NCBI GenBank assembly: GCA_025362255.1
Contig: JANYGY010000142.1
Location: 1-13,962 of the forward strand
From: Planctomycetales bacterium
GTDB lineage: Bacteria > Planctomycetota > UBA11346
Reading direction: 5' to 3'
Length of the DNA: 13,962 nucleotides
Shown here: positions 1 to 6,996 of the stretch, one piece after another
Layout of the letters: every line of letters begins with the position of its first letter
How positions within the stretch are numbered: position 1 is the stretch's first letter
Made by a program: the position numbers and the translations under genes
The notes under the pieces: model-generated
Told to the model about the DNA's origin: nothing
What the model saw: only the letters and a program-made list of their open reading frames with translations
Databases searched by the model: none

Positions 1-1831
1 CTGTTTGGCCTAAGCGCGTCAGTCGTTGCGCCATCCGACGAATGTCTGCGGCGCGGTAGAAATCGTTCGGCAATAAACGTTGTCCATATTCACGATTGAT
101 CCGGGCGAGCAGCCGCGCGGCCTGCAACGAGGTACCGCCAAGTTCCGGCCAGGTGCGATCAACCGGTACGGAGGAGCCGCCGAGCACTTCGCGCCACAAG
201 ATTGCCAGACGTTGTTCGATGGGCGAACGTGCAGCAATCCCAACTCGCTCGACCGGCTCTGGATTTTCCAATAGCAAGCGCTGACGGTCAGCTTTGCCCG
301 TGGGACCCAGCGGGATGACCGCGACTGCTATGCAGTAATTCGGCACGAATGCCGCAGGAAGTCGCTCAGCTAAATACGTCGTGAGGTCGATAGGCTTGGC
401 AAGTCCCGGGGCCAAAACGATGAAGGCCGCAAGTCTTTTATCGTCGCCGACAACCCGCACTGCCGCCACCGCATCAAGCACCGCAGGATGCGTGCGCAGG
501 ACCGTTTCGATTTCGCCGAGTTCAATTCGGTTTCCGCGAATCTTCACCTGATCGTCATTTCGCCCAACGAATTCCAAGCTCATATCCGCCCGTTGGCGCA
601 CCAGGTCACCTGACCGATACAAACGCGGCGACAGATCATCGGAAAACGGATTAGTCACAAATTGTGTTGAACTCAGTTCAGGCATCCCGCGGTAGCCGTT
701 GGCAACGCCCAGACCTCCGATCCAAAGTTCTCCGATCTGGCCCAAAGGCAGCCGCAATCCTGCGGGGTCAACGACATGAAGCGTCACCCATGGCATCGCT
801 TTACCGATGGGTACCGCGCCGGTCTCACGACGGGGGCCGCGCATCGGATGCCAAGTGGCGATCACTGTGCATTCAGTCGGACCGTAACTATTAATTACGG
901 TACATTCAGGAACCGCAGCCAAGAATCGATCGAGGTGACTCGGTGAGAGCACGTCTCCACCAAGCAGCAGCCGACGCAGAGGCCGTAAATCGTCGAGATG
1001 TTCATCGACGGCAAGTTGAAAAACCGCCGAAGTCAGCGCGAGGGTTGTGACCTGAAAAGCGTGGATGGACGTGCTTATATCCAGCCACGAAAAGGGACCA
1101 CATGGGGCGAGTGCGAGCGTCCCACCGTTTAGAAGAGGCATCCAAATCTCGAGGGTCGACACGTCGAAAATGAGCGGAGCAGACTGCAGAATGACTTCAC
1201 CAGGGCCACTGGGCAACCAGCCATCTTTGGTCATTGCGACCACACCGCGATGCGCCACCACCACCGCCTTGGGACGACCTGTAGAGCCAGAGGTGAAAAT
1301 CATATTCGCCGGTGCTCCGGCATTCACGACGGCGATAGCGCTTTCACGAGAGCCGCCCTCAACCCTAAGGAAAACTGGATCAGTTTCGCTCAGTGCGGCA
1401 ATCGTAACCATCGGCACACCACCGAGCGCCATTGATCTCCGCACGTCAAGGACTACGAGTGTAAGGCCAGCATCATGGATCATGCCCTGTACACGCCCGT
1501 CCGGGGCCGCCGGATCAAGCGGCACGTATGCGCTGCCGACCTTTAAGATAGCGAGGTACAATGCCACTGTCGCACGACTGCGCGCGAGTGCTACGCCGAC
1601 CGCCTGACCTGGACCCACGCTGTGCTGCGAAAGCCGCCGAGCCAAATCGTCAGACCACTGGTCAAGTTCGCCATAGGTCATTTGACCCTGCTGATCGACC
1701 AAAGCGATCGCGTCGGCTTGGCGGGCAACGACCGACCGGAAAGTCTCGTGAATAGTCAATGAAGACGATTCGTGTCGGACCAACTGGCCGTGGTCCACCA
1801 GCGGCAATGGGGTGGCCACCACTTCACCCAC
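1..1831 (-). CDS. NRPS-like amino acid adenylation domain plus carrier (T) domain, partial at window start
   Basis: Reading the minus strand gives an open frame of about 610 codons with no stop before the window edge. It activates a carboxylic acid, probably an amino acid, as acyl-AMP and loads it on its own phosphopantetheine arm. Visible adenylation motifs, numbered from the GTG at 1831: A3 MIFTSGSTGRPK (177-188), A4 FDVSTLEIW (222-230), A5 NSYGPTE (314-320), YRSGDLV (A7), GRNDDQVKIRG (423-433) and the A10 lysine in GPTGKADRQ (K513). A carrier motif GGTSLQAARL follows, with the attachment serine at about S568. No condensation domain precedes it. Whether a thioesterase, reductase or acyltransferase follows lies outside the window. 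An in-frame TGA at 1858-1856 limits the start. No ATG lies before the A-domain core, so a GTG at 1831, 1822 or 1819 must be used. The 1831 choice overlaps the YbaK-like gene by 8 bases, which suggests translational coupling. The domain calls are secure; substrate and exact start are not. Confidence 0.92.
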   Translation of the reverse strand, partial: MGEVVATPLPLVDHGQLVRHESSSLTIHETFRSVVARQADAIALVDQQGQMTYGELDQWSDDLARRLSQHSVGPGQAVGVALARSRATVALYLAILKVGSAYVPLDPAAPDGRVQGMIHDAGLTLVVLDVRRSMALGGVPMVTIAALSETDPVFLRVEGGSRESAIAVVNAGAPANMIFTSGSTGRPKAVVVAHRGVVAMTKDGWLPSGPGEVILQSAPLIFDVSTLEIWMPLLNGGTLALAPCGPFSWLDISTSIHAFQVTTLALTSAVFQLAVDEHLDDLRPLRRLLLGGDVLSPSHLDRFLAAVPECTVINSYGPTECTVIATWHPMRGPRRETGAVPIGKAMPWVTLHVVDPAGLRLPLGQIGELWIGGLGVANGYRGMPELSSTQFVTNPFSDDLSPRLYRSGDLVRQRADMSLEFVGRNDDQVKIRGNRIELGEIETVLRTHPAVLDAVAAVRVVGDDKRLAAFIVLAPGLAKPIDLTTYLAERLPAAFVPNYCIAVAVIPLGPTGKADRQRLLLENPEPVERVGIAARSPIEQRLAILWREVLGGSSVPVDRTWPELGGTSLQAARLLARINREYGQRLLPNDFYRAADIRRMAQRLTRLGQT

Positions 1832-2300
1832 AAAAGGCCCCGTGTTGGGCGTGACTCAAGCTACATAACCAGTACCCGGCCAGTTCGATCTCCACCCCGG
1901 CCACGCCACCGCCAACTGTGATCGTTGGATACTCGAGCAATTTTTCATGGATGTAGACTGGCAAGTGCCCCGCCAAGGGAGACACCCCTTGTGGAGGGAA
2001 ATCGAGCTGTGAGGCAAGATCTGCGCGGCTGCCCAACTGAAGTTTACGCGCACCAGCCAGGATAGTGAGAAGATCCATTTGCACACGGTCGGCAATCGGC
2101 GCAACTGCCAGCACAAATGGCTGGTGAGGCAACCCAGTCGATAAAAACAAGGTTTTTGAGATGCGCTCGTAAGCGATCCCTGAAAATGCTGCGAAATCAG
2201 CCGGACTTCTTATCGGAGTGGGCGAAGAAGAGTGTTCCCACACGCGATGGGGAATCTCGTGCTGTGCTAGAAAACTTGCGATGCGCGGATGAATTGCCAT
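1824..2300 (-). CDS. YbaK/EbsC-type aminoacyl-tRNA deacylase-like protein
   Basis: A 158-residue single-domain protein that matches the YbaK/ProX (tRNA_edit) fold. Known members hydrolyse mischarged aminoacyl-tRNAs such as Cys-tRNAPro or Ala-tRNAPro. Visible family marks are ISKTLFL, with the conserved lysine at K49, the SPLAGHLPVYIHEKLLEY segment (107-124), and the glycine-rich GGGVAGVEIEL (130-140) that forms the substrate pocket. Length is normal for the family. The start is well supported: ATG at 2300 overlaps the upstream stop by one base (TGATG), with AGG six bases before it. It lies between a DUF6875-like gene and an adenylation/carrier gene, and both junctions overlap. It may therefore deacylate an aminoacyl carrier protein or its tRNA rather than act as a general proofreader. 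That role is inference from context; the fold assignment is not in doubt. Confidence 0.88.
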   Translation of the reverse strand: MAIHPRIASFLAQHEIPHRVWEHSSSPTPIRSPADFAAFSGIAYERISKTLFLSTGLPHQPFVLAVAPIADRVQMDLLTILAGARKLQLGSRADLASQLDFPPQGVSPLAGHLPVYIHEKLLEYPTITVGGGVAGVEIELAGYWLCSLSHAQHGAFCG

Positions 2301-2983
2301 CAGGCACCTGCCAACCGACGCATGATTTCATCGACGAACTGGGGCGGGACATCCGGTGCAAATCGCTTGAAATAAACTTGCAGGAAGCCTGCGTCGTAGA
2401 GATCTTTTTCACGTTTGAGGAACATGAAATCAAAAGGGGTCATCTTGCGTATCGCTAACAAGGGAACCGGACTTTTCAAAGGCCTAAAAGCCGGATTTCG
2501 TACGCCCCCTTCTTCACAATCGGGGTGAAATTGGCCGATCATCAAACCTTCCTGGATGAAACTTGGCTTGAGTTTCGCCTGGGTCGCATCAAGTATCGTC
2601 ACATATTCATCGGGCGTGAGGTCGGGCAAGGTTATGAGGATGGTTTTGTAGACCGAATCCTGACTCGACACCGGATCGAGATCAAGAAACCAGTCACGAA
2701 AATCGAGCACCCATTTTTCCAGGGGAACCGTTTGATATTGATCTCGCGTCAAGGCGGAAAGCCACACCGTATTGCGTTCGAGGGCGGGACGGATGAACGG
2801 ACACGTTGGCCCCGTACGTCCGAGATCCTTGTGTGGTCGAGCAAGAAAATTCTCGATCCACCATAACACCAGTAACATTTTTGGAAGGACCTCAGGATCG
2901 ATCCCGGGCCAGCGCTCGGTTTTGGTCAGATCTTCAGGTAAGGCCAAGTGCAGCTGACGCTCATTACGCGTGCGCGAAATCAT
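2300..2983 (-). CDS. Conserved protein resembling the DUF6875 type, first gene of the adenylation operon
   Basis: A 227-residue soluble protein with no signal peptide or membrane segment. It carries motifs that I recall from proteins labelled DUF6875: RTGPTCPFIRPALER (56-70), LDFRDWFLDLDP (93-104), a KTILITLPDL strand (113-122), and GLMIGQFHPDCEE followed by NPAFRPLKSPVPLLAIRKM (146-181). Biochemical function is unknown to me. C61, H153 and C156 are possible functional or metal-binding residues, but this is only suggested by their placement in conserved-looking motifs. The start is strong: ATG at 2983 has GAGGAG six bases upstream. The stop overlaps the start of the YbaK-like gene by one base. 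It leads the operon that encodes the adenylation/carrier protein, so a role in handling the carrier-bound amino acid is a reasonable guess. The family name rests on memory, not on a search. Confidence 0.75.
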   Translation of the reverse strand: MISRTRNERQLHLALPEDLTKTERWPGIDPEVLPKMLLVLWWIENFLARPHKDLGRTGPTCPFIRPALERNTVWLSALTRDQYQTVPLEKWVLDFRDWFLDLDPVSSQDSVYKTILITLPDLTPDEYVTILDATQAKLKPSFIQEGLMIGQFHPDCEEGGVRNPAFRPLKSPVPLLAIRKMTPFDFMFLKREKDLYDAGFLQVYFKRFAPDVPPQFVDEIMRRLAGA

Positions 2984-3288
2984 CTAACGCTCCTCAATGT
3001 AAATGTACGGTTTCATCAATTAAGACCGCCAGACGGTGAGTTGGTGATGAGTTTTATAACAGACGGCAAGTTTTGGTCCATTGTCATTTTTGGCGCGACG
3101 CACAGCGTCGTGCAAATTGCAAAGCTTCATTTGACCTTCAAGGTTTGACACCGATAAGCGAAGGATGCGGTGCACCTCAGAAAATCATTTTTGGGCCTCT
3201 TTCGGTCTTTGGCCGTGGGTCGTTCTCCGTGAGATCATTGCATTTTGCCGGTATTCAGTCTATCTAACGAATTTAAGGGGATGATTTT
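2984..3288. other. Divergent intergenic region between the adenylation operon and the GH71 gene
   Basis: About 305 bases that must hold promoters for both directions. No open frame here looks like a gene. On the plus strand, TTGACC (3131-3136) and GATAAG (3153-3158) with a 16-base spacer form a weak sigma70-like candidate for the GH71 gene. A perfect TTGACA at 3145-3150 has no matching -10. On the minus strand, TATAAA (complement of 3053-3058) is a possible -10 for the DUF6875-like gene, without a good -35 at normal spacing. A 9-bp hairpin sits at 3093-3113. AAGGGG (3275-3280) and the complement of 2990-2995 (GAGGAG) are the two ribosome-binding sites. The Shine-Dalgarno sites are clear; the promoters are weak guesses. 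Confidence 0.5.
3093..3113. repeat. Inverted repeat (9-bp arms, 3-base loop) in the divergent intergenic region
   Basis: GCGCGACGC, loop ACA, then GCGTCGTGC form a stem of nine pairs including one G-U. No T-run follows on either strand, so it does not look like an intrinsic terminator. It lies near the middle of the divergent spacer, where an operator or a leader hairpin could sit. Function is unknown. Confidence 0.45.
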
Positions 3289-4851
3289 ATGAGTAATCTC
3301 CAACACCTTGCTCTGAGCGGCTGTTGTGCGGCTTTCCTGCTTTTGACGGTTGGTTGCTCTGGCGGTGGGGCTGGTGGCGGTGATGGTCCCGTCGCTGCGC
3401 CGGTTACAACGGCGGTGGCGCCACCGACTTCAACCGATCTCAACCCGCCGCTGCTGACCAATGCGTTACCAGCCGCCTTTCCCTTCGATCGCCCTGCGTT
3501 GTCCACGTTGCGCGTTTCGCCTAAAAAAGTCTTCGCCCATTACCTGCCGTCATTTCCACGATCGATCGATAATTTGAACCCCACGGTCGACTACTACACC
3601 AGGGAATATCTCGACCCAGCCGGAGAAGGCGGCAAGCATGCAGGAAATGGGGGATTTATTCGTGAACGGCCGTCAAGTCGGTCGGTGATAAGCGCTGCTG
3701 ATTGGGCGGTTCTCGACTGCCGCGCGGAAGTGCAGCGTGGCGCAGACATGGGTCTTGATGGATTCGCTTACGATATTCTTTCAACCGACACAACGTACCG
3801 CGCACGCTTGTCCTACATGATGAACGCAGCTGTTAGCACTGATGCCGGCTTCAAAATTTTGCTCATGCCGGACATGACTTCTGAATTTGGAACCGCTCCG
3901 GGGAATCTCAAGCCGTACCTCAAAGAGCTTGCCACGGGCCCCAACAACTCGTCGCTCTACCGCTTAAGCGATGGTCGACTGGTTATAAGTCCGTTCATCG
4001 CGCATGCTCAGACGGCGGCTTGGTGGAAAACGAATGTCTTGGATCCGTTAGCTGCCGATGGGATTCCAGTCGCATTCGTGCCACTGTTCCTTGATTGGAA
4101 AAGTCATGCAGCTGAGTTCAAAAATATTTCGTACGGCATGTCGGACTGGGGTGCGCGCGAACCCGCCAACGCGAGCAATATGCAAGCATGGAAAGCTGAT
4201 AGTGTGCCCTTCACCAGCGTCTGGATGTCGCCGGTTGGTTTTTCGGATGTGCGCCCGAATGCGTTCTCGTTTGTTGAAACCGAGGCCAGCAAAGGATGTC
4301 GCAATGCCTGGACCTCGGCTATTGACGGTGGAGCCAATTGGGTGCAGATCGTCAGTTGGAATGACTTTTCTGAAGCCTCTGAAATCCAGCCATCGAGCGG
4401 AATTCAGTCCAATGCCTACAAACTTAATGCCTATTACCTCTCATGGTTTAAAACCGGATCCGCACCCGCAATTGTCCGGGAGCAACTACATTATCTGCAC
4501 CGCACCCACCCGGTGGGGGCTGCGCCTAATCTCAACAAACAGACCCGTGCATTCAAATTGGCCTATGGAGCGACGAATGTCGACGTGATCGAGTTGATCG
4601 GTTTTCTTACCGCTCCGGGGACCTTGTCGATCACGGTCGATGGTGTAACCACCTCACGCGCGGTAGGAGCGGGAATGCAGGTGATCACCGCACCGCTGCG
4701 TCTTGGCCGACCCGAGTTTTCACTCACTCGCAATGGCACCACCGTTTTACAAACCATCAGTCAATGGCTCATCACCGACAACATCACCTATCAAGATCTG
4801 CTCTATCGCGGTGCCGATACGACGATCCCGACGGCGGTCGGCTGTCGCTGA
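3289..4851 (+). CDS. GH71-type (endo-1,3-alpha-glucanase family) secreted glycoside hydrolase, putative lipoprotein
   Basis: A 520-residue protein. Residues 1-23 form a hydrophobic leader ending in LLLTVGC, a non-canonical lipobox with Thr at -3 and no basic residue at the N-terminus, so lipidation is likely but not certain. A Gly/Ala/Pro/Thr-rich linker follows to about residue 60. The core begins at SPKKVFAHYLPSFPR and contains MGLDGFAYDIL, KILLMPDMTSE and WVQIVSWNDFSEASE, which match the strand-end motifs of GH71 mutanases (compare fungal WNDYGES). About 100 C-terminal residues look like an all-beta accessory domain. Known GH71 enzymes cleave alpha-1,3-glucan. Here the enzyme would act in the periplasm or on the surface, perhaps trimming the polymer made by this locus. 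AAGGGG seven to eight bases before the ATG supports the start. A GH99-like relative is the main alternative. It is transcribed against both neighbouring genes and ends 1 base from the phosphopantetheinyl transferase stop. Confidence 0.78.
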   Translation: MSNLQHLALSGCCAAFLLLTVGCSGGGAGGGDGPVAAPVTTAVAPPTSTDLNPPLLTNALPAAFPFDRPALSTLRVSPKKVFAHYLPSFPRSIDNLNPTVDYYTREYLDPAGEGGKHAGNGGFIRERPSSRSVISAADWAVLDCRAEVQRGADMGLDGFAYDILSTDTTYRARLSYMMNAAVSTDAGFKILLMPDMTSEFGTAPGNLKPYLKELATGPNNSSLYRLSDGRLVISPFIAHAQTAAWWKTNVLDPLAADGIPVAFVPLFLDWKSHAAEFKNISYGMSDWGAREPANASNMQAWKADSVPFTSVWMSPVGFSDVRPNAFSFVETEASKGCRNAWTSAIDGGANWVQIVSWNDFSEASEIQPSSGIQSNAYKLNAYYLSWFKTGSAPAIVREQLHYLHRTHPVGAAPNLNKQTRAFKLAYGATNVDVIELIGFLTAPGTLSITVDGVTTSRAVGAGMQVITAPLRLGRPEFSLTRNGTTVLQTISQWLITDNITYQDLLYRGADTTIPTAVGCR

Positions 4852-4852
4852 T

Positions 4853-5473
4853 TTACCAGGGCTCGCCACATTCCCGCACGGCGGGTGGTTGCCCGAACGT
4901 CGCGACACACAGATCACCTACCGGGTGGGCTACGTCTCGCCAACCAACGACGTGCTCACCGATATGAACTTGACCGAGGCCGCTGCTCAATTGACTGATA
5001 AGGGCTGCAGAAACCGGTTCGGCAAAGCCTGTACCTATACACTTGAGGACGGCTTCGAGGCGCGCCCACCGAGCACGCGCGTTGGTTACTGAGGCTGCAA
5101 CCTGCGTTTCGCTGGTCAGCGCCAGCAAATCATCCTTATTTACGACCAAAGTTGCAACATCAACGCCGACCTCAGTCCGATCGTCCACGACGATAATCAC
5201 CTCATCGACGCCCCACGTCAGATTGAAAAATGGACCGGAGTCGACGTACGCCTTTCCGTATCGACCATACCGGAGTGAAATTTCATCCGGGTTTTCGGTA
5301 CGATAGTGAGCGAGCACCACGCGCAGGGCGCGGCGCCCTCGAAGCCATCGATCTGCGGCTGCGAGATCGACCATTCGCTGGGCGCGGAACTGATCTTCTG
5401 GCGGGTGCTCGATCACAGGAACTTCGGCCAGCGGACAACGCCAGAGATCAACTGGGTGATGAAAAACGCTCAA
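4853..5473 (-). CDS. Sfp-type 4'-phosphopantetheinyl transferase, divergent
   Basis: A 206-residue protein that would transfer 4'-phosphopantetheine from CoA to the serine of a carrier domain; the adenylation/carrier protein at 1-1831 is the likely client. Family marks in order: VDLWRCPL (8-15), LRYGRYGKAYVDSGPFFNL (67-85), EVGVDVATL (101-109) and WARLEAVLKCIGTGF (136-150). D105, E140 and K144 match the conserved Asp, Glu and Lys. However, the usual GVDVE glutamate is Ala107, the WxxKEA lysine is Leu139, and the NLSHSG motif reads NLTWGVD, which loses the CoA-contacting His. It could be an active divergent member or a weakened one. The start is TTG at 5473: an in-frame TAA lies two codons upstream, and AAGG is placed seven bases before the TTG. 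Length is slightly short for the family. It converges with the GH71 gene with 1 base between stops. Confidence 0.8.
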   Translation of the reverse strand: MSVFHHPVDLWRCPLAEVPVIEHPPEDQFRAQRMVDLAAADRWLRGRRALRVVLAHYRTENPDEISLRYGRYGKAYVDSGPFFNLTWGVDEVIIVVDDRTEVGVDVATLVVNKDDLLALTSETQVAASVTNARARWARLEAVLKCIGTGFAEPVSAALISQLSSGLGQVHIGEHVVGWRDVAHPVGDLCVATFGQPPAVRECGEPW

Positions 5474-5498
5474 GACTTAACCTTAGTTGATCAAGTCT
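5473..5498 (-). repeat. Inverted repeat over the phosphopantetheinyl transferase ribosome-binding site
   Basis: AGACTT (5473-5478) and AAGTCT (5493-5498) are inverted partners. Between them an inner AAC/GTT pair (5479-5481 and 5486-5488) flanks CTTA. On the minus-strand transcript the AAGG Shine-Dalgarno would lie in the inner stem and loop, just before the TTG start, and could limit translation. The 8-base palindrome TTGATCAA (5487-5494) overlaps it. The stem is short, so this is a tentative regulatory call. Confidence 0.3.
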
Positions 5499-5545
5499 GT
5501 CGTTAGCATATGCCCAGGCAATCCGCACCCACGAATACACGTTGG

Positions 5546-5560
5546 CGTGCAATATGCACG
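5546..5560. repeat. Short perfect inverted repeat upstream of a TATAAT box
   Basis: CGTGCA, spacer ATA, then TGCACG give six-base perfect arms. It is 33 bases upstream of a consensus -10 (5593-5598) and within the 193-base divergent spacer between the phosphopantetheinyl transferase and a glycosyltransferase. Size and symmetry would suit a dimeric regulator's operator. No regulator gene is visible in the window. Confidence 0.35.
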
Positions 5561-5567
5561 ATGATGG

Positions 5568-5598
5568 TTCATCGGCACATCAGTAACGTAGGTATAAT
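5568..5598 (+). promoter_or_regulatory. Candidate sigma70-type promoter for the 5667 glycosyltransferase
   Basis: A perfect TATAAT at 5593-5598 lies 68 bases before the ATG at 5667. The best -35 is poor (TTCATC at 5568-5573, three of six matches, 19-base spacer), so an activator or the upstream inverted repeat at 5546-5560 may contribute. The spacer runs from 5474 to 5666 and holds no gene. Confidence 0.4.
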
Positions 5599-5666
5599 TT
5601 GTGGTTGTCCCCGTGGGTCACTCACCGAAGCTTCAGCGAATGTTCATCAGACGTTGTTTTTAGACT

Positions 5667-6800
5667 ATGACGACTGGTCAGCATTTGGTTATTGTACAGC
5701 CGAAATTACCAGCGTATCGCTGGTCATATTTCGAACTTATCGCTCGCGAATGGCCTGGACGGGTACTCGTCATTTATGGTGAAGATACCGCTGATGGCCC
5801 TCTGTCATCTCTCCCAAATGACCAGAGAGTCGGCAGTTTTGAACGTTTGGAGGTGCCCTGGACCCGCTGTGCCTCTCGGTCATTTTTGGCAATGCGTCCG
5901 GTACTCGCCGCGATCGGTCAAATTCGCCCGGCAGCTTTGCTGCTGCCGGGCGATTTCAATGAACCGGTGGTTCACTTGCTGCTGCTGATGGCCCGTTTTC
6001 GGTGGCGGATCCCTGCAGTCTGTCTTGGCCAGCATCGACGAGCTGGTGCACGGCTGATGATGACCGCGATCAAACCGCTCTGGCATCGCGCTTTTCATGG
6101 ACTGATCCTGTATAATCAGCGAGAGTACCAGCTTTACCGCGAAGGTTTTAATTTTCCGGTCAAACGACTGACCTTTCTCAATAATGGTCTGGATCGGATT
6201 CCCACCGAACCAACCCTCAAAACTCTACGCCGCAAATTCCACGCTGGGTCCTTTCTCTGCTTGGGTCGACTCGAAGCTAAAAACCGTTTTGATCTCGTCA
6301 TTTCAGCACACGCCGCCTACGTGCGGGCAGGAGGTCAACGACCTCTAATAATAATCGGTGAGGGAAGTCAGGGAGCAGCATTACGAGCTATGGCCGAGGA
6401 TAAGGTTCGGTTTTTGGGCGCGATATACGACGAGTCTGTGCTGCGCGAGCAGCTCCAATCGACCTTTGCCCTGGTCCATCCATATGGACTCGGCCTCAGT
6501 CTCAATGTTGCTTTTGGTTATGCTTGCCCAGTTATTTGCTGTCGCGAGCCCGAGGTACACATGCCGGAATTCTGGCTGTGGCAAGAGGGTCTGAACGGCC
6601 TTGGCTTTGCCCACCATCCTACTGAGGCGGAAGTTACTGCTCGTCTGGAATCAACCTTGGCCGCAATGGATGGCTTGAGGCAAGAGTACTATCACCAGTG
6701 CTGTCTGTCCGCGCATCATTCGGTAATCGGGGTGACAACCGAAGGGATGGCCGGACGGACGTTGAGACTTTTGTTTCATTTGGCTAAAATGAAGAGATGA
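5667..6800 (+). CDS. GT-B glycosyltransferase (GT4-like) of the polysaccharide locus
   Basis: A 377-residue cytoplasmic or membrane-associated protein that would transfer a sugar from a nucleotide-sugar donor to a lipid-linked acceptor. The C-terminal Rossmann half is clear: FLCLGRLEAKNRFDLVISA (about 191-209), PLIIIGEGSQ, VRFLGAIYDESVLREQL, then HPYGLGLSLNVAFGYACPV (about 271-289). The region normally holding the EX7E motif has Tyr and Asn where the two glutamates usually stand. A downstream PEVHMPEFW motif recalls a GT subfamily that also lacks the EX7E pair. Donor and linkage cannot be predicted. An in-frame TAG at 5661-5663 fixes ATG 5667 as the earliest start, although no clear Shine-Dalgarno precedes it. 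A 196-base gap separates it from the next gene, so it may be its own transcription unit. Confidence 0.85.
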   Translation: MTTGQHLVIVQPKLPAYRWSYFELIAREWPGRVLVIYGEDTADGPLSSLPNDQRVGSFERLEVPWTRCASRSFLAMRPVLAAIGQIRPAALLLPGDFNEPVVHLLLLMARFRWRIPAVCLGQHRRAGARLMMTAIKPLWHRAFHGLILYNQREYQLYREGFNFPVKRLTFLNNGLDRIPTEPTLKTLRRKFHAGSFLCLGRLEAKNRFDLVISAHAAYVRAGGQRPLIIIGEGSQGAALRAMAEDKVRFLGAIYDESVLREQLQSTFALVHPYGLGLSLNVAFGYACPVICCREPEVHMPEFWLWQEGLNGLGFAHHPTEAEVTARLESTLAAMDGLRQEYYHQCCLSAHHSVIGVTTEGMAGRTLRLLFHLAKMKR

Positions 6801-6996
6801 ACGACTTTGGTATCGGTCGGGCAGCTCCCTTACTCACAATCTAAACCATCCAGATAAACCCTTGCCTTCTTGACAGATATACGGTTCATTACGCTCTTCT
6901 GACCCGTCCTTCTTGTACCGTCTCGTTACATCGACAGTTAATCTCATATCGGTATGCTTGCTCTCAACCGCACCACTGGAAATACCCTTCTCAAAA
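6801..6996 (+). other. Spacer before the wcaF-type operon
   Basis: About 196 relatively AT-rich, non-coding bases. TTGACA at 6870-6875 is a perfect -35 but lacks a good -10 at 16 to 18 bases. TTGTAC (6913-6918) with GTTAAT (6937-6942) is another weak pair. No convincing terminator hairpin follows the upstream glycosyltransferase. A promoter for the four-gene operon probably lies here, but I cannot place it. Confidence 0.3.

Noticed and set aside
1065..1607. A 180-codon open frame on the plus strand
   Set aside because: It is antisense to the core of the adenylation domain, whose motifs read cleanly on the minus strand. Its own translation resembles no family.
2117..2866. Plus-strand open frames of about 113 codons (2117-2458 and 2525-2866)
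   Set aside because: Both are shadows opposite the YbaK-like and DUF6875-like genes, which have strong start signals and family motifs.
3093..3113. Intrinsic terminator
   Set aside because: The hairpin is strong, but no run of T follows on either strand, and no gene ends next to it.
4058..4588. A 176-codon plus-strand frame inside the GH71 gene
   Set aside because: It is out of frame with the GH71 product, which carries recognisable motifs across this whole stretch.
6913..6996. N-terminal extension of the WcaF-type protein from TTG 6913
   Set aside because: The 28 extra residues do not look like the family, and typical WcaF homology begins right after ATG 6997.
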